Program-made: the position numbers and the translations under genes
From: Bdellovibrionales bacterium
Lineage (GTDB): Bacteria > Bdellovibrionota > Bdellovibrionia > Bdellovibrionales > JAMPXM01
Assembly (NCBI GenBank): GCA_005793615.1
Contig: SXRI01000387.1
Coordinates: 1 to 6,041, forward strand
Length of the DNA stretch: 6,041 bases
Direction of reading: 5' to 3'
The notes under the pieces: model-generated
Database searches by the model: none
Seen by the model: only the letters and a program-made list of their open reading frames with translations
What the model was told of the DNA's origin: nothing
In this document: positions 1 to 5,365 of the stretch, piece by piece
How the letters are laid out: every line of letters starts with the position of its first letter
How positions within the stretch are numbered: the first letter of the stretch is position 1

Positions 1-1215
1 GAAACCGTACAGTTGGATCGCAGCAAGGTTCTTGGCTTTTGCACCACCACCGGCGGCAGCACTTCGCATGTTGCGATCCTTGCACGCTCGCTCGGTATTC
101 CTGCCATCGCAGGTATCGACGTTAAAGCTCTCTCGCTTTCTCCTGGCCTTGAAGTTGTTCTCGATGGCGAAAACGGCGAACTGTATTTGGAACCAACGAA
201 TGATGATCGCGCGCGCGCGGAGCGTTCGCAGAGCGAGCAAAATGCACTTCGAAAAACGGCCCTGAAGCTTGCCCACCAAGCGGCGTTAACAAGCGATCGT
301 CGACTCGTCGAAGTGGCAGCCAATATCGGTAGCGTCGCCGACGCGCTCCAAGCGATTGAAATGGGCGCTGATGGCGTTGGGCTCTTACGCTCCGAGTTTT
401 TGTTTCTCGAACGCGAGACCGCACCCAGCGAAGACGAACAGCTTAAGGTGTATCAGGAGATCGCTGATATTCTTGGCAATCGGACTTTCGTCATTCGCAC
501 GCTCGACGTCGGCGGCGACAAACCCCTGAAGTATCTCCCACTTCCTACAGAGGAAAATCCCTTTCTGGGCGTTCGCGGTATCCGCATTGGTTTTCAATTC
601 CCGGAAATCCTGCGTACACAGCTGCGAGCGATTTTGCGGGTAAAATCGTTCGGCAAACTCTGTGTGATGTTCCCGATGATCGCAAGCATCGAAGAGTTTC
701 GCCAAGCCAAGGAGATGCTCACAGAGGAACAAAATCGATTGGGAATCAAAACGCCGCTCGAGATCGGAATTATGGTCGAGGTCCCAGCGGCGGCACTCAT
801 TGCCGACGAACTGGCGCGCGAGGCCGACTTCTTTTCAGTCGGTACCAATGATCTCACGCAGTACACACTCGCAATGGACCGCGGTCATCAGGGACTCGCC
901 AGACAAGTCGATGCCCTTCACCCGGCCGTCTTGAAGCTGATTCAGATGGCGGCGGAGGCGGCTCATCGCCATGGCAAATGGATTGGCGTTTGTGGCGGCC
1001 TTGCCAGTGATTTGAAAGCGGTGGAAACTCTTATCGGCCTCGGTATTGACGAACTCTCGGTGAGTATTCCTTCGGTTCCGCTGGTTAAAGCAGCTGTTCG
1101 CGCAACCTCCCACCAAGAGGCGGTGAAGCTAGCGGCTACCGTCGTGAAGACCGAAAACGCCGCTGCCGTTCGTAAGTTATTAGCTGAGCAAAAGAACCTT
1201 AACCAAGGGAACTAA
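1..1215 (+). CDS. ptsI: PTS enzyme I (PEP-protein phosphotransferase), C-terminal part, 5' end cut by window
   Basis: Enzyme I takes phosphate from PEP onto a histidine and passes it to HPr, the first cytoplasmic step of PTS sugar uptake. The frame is open from base 1, so the gene begins upstream; 404 residues are visible against about 575 in free-standing PtsI. The phospho-histidine motif GGSTSHVAILARS has its His at 67-69. The PEP-binding barrel follows: GVGLLRSEF, RTLDVGGDK, ENPFLGVRGIR, MFPMIAS, the metal ligands in IMVEVPAA (Glu) and VGTNDLTQY (Asp), and the catalytic Cys in GVCGGLASD at 991-993. All key residues are present, so this part looks functional. Motif spelling (for example EENPFLGVRGIR) and the C-terminal AAAVRKLLAEQ resemble EI modules of IIA-HPr-EI fusions more than stand-alone PtsI; the missing N-terminus decides this. 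The stop lies 4 bases before the next gene, an operon partner. The family call is very safe; the symbol is less so, since a fusion would be named differently. Confidence 0.95.
   Translation, partial: ETVQLDRSKVLGFCTTTGGSTSHVAILARSLGIPAIAGIDVKALSLSPGLEVVLDGENGELYLEPTNDDRARAERSQSEQNALRKTALKLAHQAALTSDRRLVEVAANIGSVADALQAIEMGADGVGLLRSEFLFLERETAPSEDEQLKVYQEIADILGNRTFVIRTLDVGGDKPLKYLPLPTEENPFLGVRGIRIGFQFPEILRTQLRAILRVKSFGKLCVMFPMIASIEEFRQAKEMLTEEQNRLGIKTPLEIGIMVEVPAAALIADELAREADFFSVGTNDLTQYTLAMDRGHQGLARQVDALHPAVLKLIQMAAEAAHRHGKWIGVCGGLASDLKAVETLIGLGIDELSVSIPSVPLVKAAVRATSHQEAVKLAATVVKTENAAAVRKLLAEQKNLNQGN
1205..1210 (+). promoter_or_regulatory. Ribosome binding site of the EIICB gene
   Basis: AAGGGA lies 9 bases before the GTG at 1220 and sits inside the last codons of the enzyme I gene. 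It supports the GTG as the true start and implies that the permease is translated from the same message as enzyme I. Confidence 0.7.
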
Positions 1216-1219
1216 GACA

Positions 1220-3004
1220 GTGACATTCACTAAATCGATCTTCACCTTTTTGCAGAAAATCGGAAAAGCATTGATGTTGCCAGTGGCGGTGTTGCCGGTC
1301 GCTGGACTTCTGCTTGGAGTCGGCGCCGCTCACTTTAGCTTCATGCCCGAAATCCTCTCGGACGTGATGACACAAGCCGGTGGCGCGATCTTCGGTAATC
1401 TGCCACTCATTTTTGCCATCGGCACGGCACTCGGTCTTGCTGGCAATGATGGGGTATCGGCGCTCAGCGCGGTTGTCGGTTACGTCGTTATGCTCGCTAG
1501 CCTTGGGGCGTTCGCCAAATTGATGGGACATCCGGTAAAAGGCATCATGGGAATTGAGTCGCTCGATACCGGCGTCTTTGGCGGTATCGCGATGGGACTG
1601 GTCGCCGCAGCGATGTTTAATCGGTACTATCGGCTTCAGCTTCCGGCTTATTTGGGCTTCTTCTCCGGTAAACGCTCGGTCCCCATCTTGACGGCCGCGG
1701 CGGCTGTGGTCTTTGGCGGGATTTTGAGCGTATGTTGGCCACCGGTTGGCGAAGGCCTTAAGAGCTTTTCTAACTGGGCGGCATCCGGCAACCCCGCTGC
1801 GGCATTTAGCCTTTACGGTTTTGTCGAGCGAATGTTGATCCCGTTCGGCCTTCACCATATCTGGAACGTTCCCTTTTTCTTTGAGAGCGGGAGCTTCGTG
1901 GATCCCAAGACCGGTAAGACTTTGGCTGGCGAAATCGCCCGCTACATTGCCGGCGACCCGACGGCAGGAAATCTTGCCGGGGGTTACTTGTTTAAGATGT
2001 GGGGCTTGCCGGCAGCGGCGATTGCCATTTGGCATGCAGCTCGCCCCGAGGAACGCAAACGTGTCGGCGGCTTGATGATCTCGGCCGCGCTCACATCATT
2101 TGTTACGGGTATTACTGAACCCATCGAATTTACCTTCATGTTCGTCGCGCCGGCGCTCTATGCGCTTCATGCGCTGACCTCTGCCTTTGGTTTCTTCCTC
2201 TGTATCGTACTTGGCCTTAAACACGGCATGACTTTTTCACACGGCCTTATCGATTTTATCGTACTTTTCCCGCAATCCTCGAATGCGTTGTGGTTTTTTG
2301 TTCTCGGCCCCATTTGGGCAGCGCTCTACTATGGGATTTTCTCTTTCGTCATCAGAAAATTCGATCTCAAAACGCCCGGAAGGGAAACCGACCTGGAAAG
2401 CGCAGCGGTAAACGGGAATCTCAGCCTACAACACGCCGACAAAGCCTCGGCACTGGTCGCTGCCTTCGGCGGTGCCGGCAATATCGCCAGCCTCGATGCT
2501 TGTGTGACTCGCCTGCGGGTCGCGGTTCACGAACAGAGCAAAGTCAGCAGACAGAGCCTAAAGGAGCTCGGTGCGAGCGGTGTGTTGGTGGTCGGCGACA
2601 GCATCCAAGCTGTTTTTGGCACGGCTTCGGAAAACCTTAAAACCGATATGGAAAAGTTCTTACAAGAAGGGAACACAGCGCGTGAATCGGCCAGCCGCCC
2701 GTTCGTGACTACAGCCACAAACACACCTGCGACCACACCGGGGCCCGGATCCTCGCCCGTCGTTGATGTTGATCGACTCGCCTCGATCGTGCTCGCCTCT
2801 CTCGGCGGGCGCGAGAATCTGGTGAGTTCCGAAGTCGTGGCTCTCACGCGTGTACGAGTCGAGGTCAGAAACGCAGATCGAGCCAATACCAGTGAACTCA
2901 CTTCTGACTTGGGAGTCATGGCCACTCAGCTTGTTAGCCCACGCGTGTTTCACCTTGTGGTTGGCGAGGCTACAGCCCAAAAATTAGCCCAAAAATTATC
3001 ATAG
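1220..3004 (+). CDS. ptsG: PTS glucose-family permease EIICB with an extra cysteine-less EIIB-like domain
   Basis: This inner-membrane PTS permease imports and phosphorylates a hexose, most likely glucose. Residues 1-380 are the EIIC membrane domain, with hydrophobic helices and glucose-family motifs: LMLPVAVLPVAGLLLG (18-33), NDGVSALSAVV, FGLHHIWNVPFF (209-220), AGDPTAGNLAGG, GITEPIEF (297-304) and FSHGLIDFIV. These match E. coli PtsG more closely than NagE. The linker signature LKTPGRE (383-389) leads to EIIB at about 406-482, with the phospho-Cys428 in LDACVTRLRV. A Thr/Pro/Ser/Gly linker (about 488-513) joins it to a second EIIB-like domain (517-592) that lacks the cysteine. At 594 aa the protein is over 100 residues longer than E. 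coli PtsG, and no EIIA domain is attached. Start: GTG with a Shine-Dalgarno 9 bases upstream, 4 bases after the enzyme I stop. Glucose versus GlcNAc specificity is inferred from motif similarity only. Confidence 0.93.
   Translation: MTFTKSIFTFLQKIGKALMLPVAVLPVAGLLLGVGAAHFSFMPEILSDVMTQAGGAIFGNLPLIFAIGTALGLAGNDGVSALSAVVGYVVMLASLGAFAKLMGHPVKGIMGIESLDTGVFGGIAMGLVAAAMFNRYYRLQLPAYLGFFSGKRSVPILTAAAAVVFGGILSVCWPPVGEGLKSFSNWAASGNPAAAFSLYGFVERMLIPFGLHHIWNVPFFFESGSFVDPKTGKTLAGEIARYIAGDPTAGNLAGGYLFKMWGLPAAAIAIWHAARPEERKRVGGLMISAALTSFVTGITEPIEFTFMFVAPALYALHALTSAFGFFLCIVLGLKHGMTFSHGLIDFIVLFPQSSNALWFFVLGPIWAALYYGIFSFVIRKFDLKTPGRETDLESAAVNGNLSLQHADKASALVAAFGGAGNIASLDACVTRLRVAVHEQSKVSRQSLKELGASGVLVVGDSIQAVFGTASENLKTDMEKFLQEGNTARESASRPFVTTATNTPATTPGPGSSPVVDVDRLASIVLASLGGRENLVSSEVVALTRVRVEVRNADRANTSELTSDLGVMATQLVSPRVFHLVVGEATAQKLAQKLS
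2768..2995 (+). other. Degenerate second EIIB-like domain in the permease
   Basis: Residues about 517-592 of the permease align by eye with its own first EIIB. LGGRENL matches FGGAGNI, ALTRVRVEV matches ACVTRLRVAV... at the active-site strand, and the LG-x20-VVGEAT region matches LG-x20-FGTASE. The phospho-accepting Cys (Cys428 in the first copy) corresponds to Ala541, codon GCT at 2840-2842. It should therefore be unable to carry phosphate. The alignment is by eye; the fold is inferred, and the domain limits are approximate. Confidence 0.7.
2974..2997 (+). repeat. 12-bp perfect tandem duplication at the 3' end of the permease gene
   Basis: Two adjacent copies of AGCCCAAAAATT (2974-2985 and 2986-2997) give the protein ending AQKLAQKLS. 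The repeat is in frame and lies directly before the stop codon. Confidence 0.9.
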
Positions 3005-3008
3005 ACGT

Positions 3009-3056
3009 TGGCTCGGCACTGAATGACGCTCAAACTAGAAGCCAATGCCGAGGCCA
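3009..3056. repeat. Imperfect inverted repeat spanning the convergent gene junction
   Basis: TGGCTCGGCA (3009-3018) can pair with TGCCGAGGCCA (3046-3056): ten pairs with one bulged G and a loop of about 27 bases. It spans the 30-base gap between the two stop codons. The right arm also takes part in a second, perfect 8-bp inverted repeat (GCCAATGC 3041-3048 with GCATTGGC 3064-3071). There is no adjacent T-run on the plus strand; on the minus strand TAATTTTTG begins roughly ten bases past the stem. A transcription-ending role is therefore possible but weak. Confidence 0.35.
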
Positions 3057-3571
3057 GTGATCAGCATTGGCCCGGTAGCTCCCTTGACAAGAGCAACGCG
3101 CAAACTCGGAACAAACACCGTGAGTTGAACCTCACCACCAACATAGGTTTGCGCGCCGTCGCTAGCGATCAAACTATCTTTGTGCCAACCCTGAATAGCG
3201 ATCAATTTAACTAAAAGACCAGCCGCCAGCGGGTAAAACGGCACGAAAGCCCCGAAACCAAGACTCGCCTTCACACCCCCGACACCGAGATCAGCGCCAA
3301 AGGTAATACCGCGCTTCTTCCACTGCGGGATCATGGTGAGCATATAGCCCCAACTGATCTCAGGGCCCAAGAGAGTTTGATAATGGAAGCCACCGTACAT
3401 CGGTCGAAGGTGAAATTTGGAGCTTTCAGGAGCGGCTGCCTGACCGGCATCCTGAACGCGGTCTTGAGCGCGGTCTTGAGCCTGGGCGGCGGTATTCGAA
3501 AACCCTAGCAAAGCAATACTGAGGAAGATCGCCGGCAAGCGAAATTCAAAGATCCGCAAAAAGATCCCCAT
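3035..3571 (-). CDS. Predicted exported, outer-membrane-like protein of unknown function
   Basis: I do not recognise the family of this 178-aa protein. Residues 1-31 look like a Sec signal peptide: a short basic start, a hydrophobic core (LPAIFLSIALLGF) and a likely signal peptidase I site after AAQA. The next 20 residues are polar and Ala/Gln/Asp-rich, with the repeated unit AQDR. From about residue 53 the chain is glycine-rich with alternating aromatic and hydrophobic residues (YGGFHYQTL, FGADLGVGGVKASLGFGAF, YVGGEVQLTVFV), typical of beta-strands. It ends GLGIGF; a terminal Phe is common in outer-membrane barrels. A small barrel of few strands is the best guess, but a soluble periplasmic beta protein is possible. 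It is the last gene of the scpA-scpB operon, 9 bases after the scpB stop. Start: ATG at 3571 with a strong AAAGGTGA Shine-Dalgarno. Confidence 0.85.
   Translation of the reverse strand: MGIFLRIFEFRLPAIFLSIALLGFSNTAAQAQDRAQDRVQDAGQAAAPESSKFHLRPMYGGFHYQTLLGPEISWGYMLTMIPQWKKRGITFGADLGVGGVKASLGFGAFVPFYPLAAGLLVKLIAIQGWHKDSLIASDGAQTYVGGEVQLTVFVPSLRVALVKGATGPMLITGLGIGF
3457..3480 (-). repeat. 12-bp perfect tandem duplication in the exported-protein gene
   Basis: CGCGGTCTTGAG occurs twice in a row on the plus strand (3457-3468, 3469-3480). On the coding strand it gives AQDR-AQDR, followed by the related VQDAGQ, just after the predicted signal peptide cleavage site. Confidence 0.9.
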
Positions 3572-3573
3572 AG

Positions 3574-3582
3574 ATCACCTTT
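3574..3582 (-). promoter_or_regulatory. Ribosome binding site of the exported-protein gene, overlapping the scpB stop
   Basis: Read on the minus strand, AAAGGTGAT precedes the ATG at 3571 by two bases after the last T (core AAAGGTG, 4 bases from ATG). Its first As lie within the TAA stop of scpB (3581-3583). This fixes the start and indicates coupled translation. Confidence 0.75.
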
Positions 3583-5356
3583 AGGACTCTTTTTCGTCAT
3601 CCCAATCGGCATGAGCGGCCAGATCATCGATCTCGGCGTCATCGCCCATCAGCAGCTCATCGGCCGCCTCAACATCCTGATCGTGATCTAACGACGAGCC
3701 ATGAGCCGCCGCGATTTCGCTCGACTCCTCGCTCAAAGCCTCAAGTTCATTTGCGATCATCGGGGCGGGTTCTGCGCCTTCAGCTGAAGTACTGGCTACA
3801 CCGGCTGCAGCGGCAGCACTAGCGGCGGCCTCGGCCTGATGAAGCTTGCTCTCGTAGCGATCCAACCAGCGACGATCCTTCTCTTCAACGGCCTCTCCGA
3901 CCACCAGGCGTTCGCGGATATCTTGCGCTCGCTCGCGATCACGGCGATCGCGCTCACGAACTTTTTCCTGTTCGAAAAACTCAGACGTCGTATCGACTGC
4001 CTGAAGCTGTTCATTGATCTTTAAAAGTTCATCTTCACCCTCGGAATAGCTCGAGGTGAGAGTGGTGGACATCTGCTCGGTCAAATCCGAGAGTGTTTCC
4101 TTTTCTTCTTCAATTTCACCGATTCCCTCAGGCAAGAGCGCATCGATTTCACCCAGCGACGGCAACTCTCGAATATTCCTTAGCCCGAAGGTCTCCAGGA
4201 ACTTGCGCGTGGAGTTGTAAGTCATCGGCTTACCAGGCAACTCACTGCGCTCACCAAAGGCAACAAGCCCCCGCTCCATCAACGCACGCAGCAGATGACC
4301 GCTTTCAACGCCACGAATCTCATCGATCTCGTGTTTGGTGATTGGCTGTTTATAGGCGACGATCGCCATGGTCTCAAGGGCGGGCCCTGACAGACGGAAC
4401 GGCCGTACCTTGGCCAAACGGCGCAGGTATTCGGCATTATCAGATTTCGTACGCAGTTGATAACCGCCATTGATCTCTTCAATGGTCACACCACGTTTCG
4501 CGTCAGCGTACTCACTGGCCAATTCATCGAGCGCACGGGTGATATCTTTGGTACGAATGTTCGTCCCCTTGAAGATCACCTTCAAAGACGCCACTGACAC
4601 CGGTTTGTCTGTAGAGAACAACATACTCTCAATAATCGAGACCATACGGTCGGCCTCAACGAACTCAACTTGTTCAGGGCCGAGCTCGGCTTCCATCAGA
4701 GCACGTTCTTCATCGCTGATCTCTGCAGCCGCGGCGTCGGTCGCTACGGCATCGGCTTCACTTTCGGATTCAACCTCATTTTGCGCCGCCGCCATGATCA
4801 TTTCTTCTTCGGAAAACTCGCCGCTATCTTCATTGATCAGCTCATCAGCCTCGGAGCCATCTTCAAGGAGCTCACCGGCGGACTCTGGAGATAATTCGGC
4901 GACCTGTTCTTCAAGTGCGGCTCCGAGAGCAGGCATCAAATCGACAGGCGCAAGTTCTGCGGCTGCCTCAACCAGGCTCTCAAGCTCAGCCACCTTCGCT
5001 TCTTCGCGCACTGGTTCATCGTCGGAAAAAATACCGAAATCAGCAGCGGCGCGGGCCGCGAAAGAAGCTAACTCCGAAACATCTTCAGAAACCGCATCGC
5101 CACCCTTATTCGCGGCATCCTCTTTGAAATCGAGATTCTCGGTGGTGGCGTTCCACTTCACCTTAGGGGCATTTTTCTTCTTCGATTTTTTGCCTGCCTT
5201 AGGTGCCTCGTTGGGCGAGCCCTCCAAAGCATTCTGGCCATCATTCTGGCCATCATTCTGGCCATCATTCTGGCCAACATTTTGGCCAACGCCGTCGGCC
5301 TTCAGGTTTTCGGCATTGTCGGAAAATTCGGATTGGTATTTTTCAGTATCAGCCAT
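3581..5356 (-). CDS. scpB: ScpB, SMC-kleisin partner of chromosome condensin, with long acidic extensions
   Basis: ScpB dimers bind the kleisin ScpA and help the SMC ring organise and segregate the chromosome. The conserved core, about residues 236-411 of 591, holds two winged-helix regions: MVSIIESMLFSTDKPVS, RGVTIEEINGGYQLRTK, then RLSGPALETMAIVAYKQPIT, HEIDEIRGVESG and PGKPMTYNSTRKFLETFGL. All are typical of the family. The usual length is about 180-200 aa. Here an extra N-terminal stretch of about 235 residues carries a GQN[D/V] repeat (24-42), a lysine cluster (KKSKKK, 56-61) and a long Glu/Ala/Ser-rich region. A C-terminal stretch of about 180 residues has a charged, probably helical segment (FFEQEKVRERDRRDRERAQD), an alanine run and an acidic end. 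Start: ATG at 5356 after AGGAG; an upstream in-frame TTG at 5368 lies before that Shine-Dalgarno and is rejected. It sits 8 bases after scpA, its complex partner. Confidence 0.93.
   Translation of the reverse strand: MADTEKYQSEFSDNAENLKADGVGQNVGQNDGQNDGQNDGQNALEGSPNEAPKAGKKSKKKNAPKVKWNATTENLDFKEDAANKGGDAVSEDVSELASFAARAAADFGIFSDDEPVREEAKVAELESLVEAAAELAPVDLMPALGAALEEQVAELSPESAGELLEDGSEADELINEDSGEFSEEEMIMAAAQNEVESESEADAVATDAAAAEISDEERALMEAELGPEQVEFVEADRMVSIIESMLFSTDKPVSVASLKVIFKGTNIRTKDITRALDELASEYADAKRGVTIEEINGGYQLRTKSDNAEYLRRLAKVRPFRLSGPALETMAIVAYKQPITKHEIDEIRGVESGHLLRALMERGLVAFGERSELPGKPMTYNSTRKFLETFGLRNIRELPSLGEIDALLPEGIGEIEEEKETLSDLTEQMSTTLTSSYSEGEDELLKINEQLQAVDTTSEFFEQEKVRERDRRDRERAQDIRERLVVGEAVEEKDRRWLDRYESKLHQAEAAASAAAAAGVASTSAEGAEPAPMIANELEALSEESSEIAAAHGSSLDHDQDVEAADELLMGDDAEIDDLAAHADWDDEKES
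5231..5290 (-). repeat. Five-unit 12-bp tandem repeat in the scpB 5' region
   Basis: The plus strand shows four ATTCTGGCC units and one ATTTTGGCC unit, separated by ATC (three times) then AAC (twice), giving five 12-bp units. In ScpB this reads VGQN-VGQN-DGQN-DGQN-DGQN. The three ATC-joined units are identical and the two at the protein's N-terminal side have diverged slightly. The repeat keeps the reading frame and lies in the predicted disordered N-terminus. Confidence 0.92.
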
Positions 5357-5360
5357 CTTG

Positions 5361-5365
5361 CTCCT
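5361..5365 (-). promoter_or_regulatory. Ribosome binding site of scpB, overlapping the scpA stop
   Basis: The minus strand reads TGAGGAGCAAGATG: the scpA stop TGA (5367-5365) runs into AGGAG, followed 4 bases later by the ATG at 5356. This decides the scpB start in favour of the ATG and implies that the two complex subunits are translated in a coupled way. Confidence 0.75.

Noticed and set aside
13..15. TTG as the start of a short enzyme I
   Set aside because: The frame is open to base 1 and the conserved phospho-His domain is already under way, so the gene simply begins outside the window.
1199..2035. Minus-strand open frame of about 278 codons opposite the permease
   Set aside because: It is very rich in Arg, His, Lys and Gln with no recognisable motif, while the plus strand carries strongly conserved EIIC sequence; it is an antisense shadow.
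2970..3056. Rho-independent terminator for the minus-strand operon
   Set aside because: A stem is present, but its loop is about 27 bases and the TTTTT run begins roughly ten or more bases beyond the stem, so it does not fit the usual form.
3023..3214. Small plus-strand open frame of 63 codons at the junction
   Set aside because: It lies opposite the 3' end of the signal-peptide protein gene, has no ribosome site and no recognisable features.
5231..5290. Tandem array as a possible CRISPR or iteron origin
   Set aside because: The units are 12 bp with no spacers, are in frame and are translated within ScpB; no replication or cas gene is nearby.
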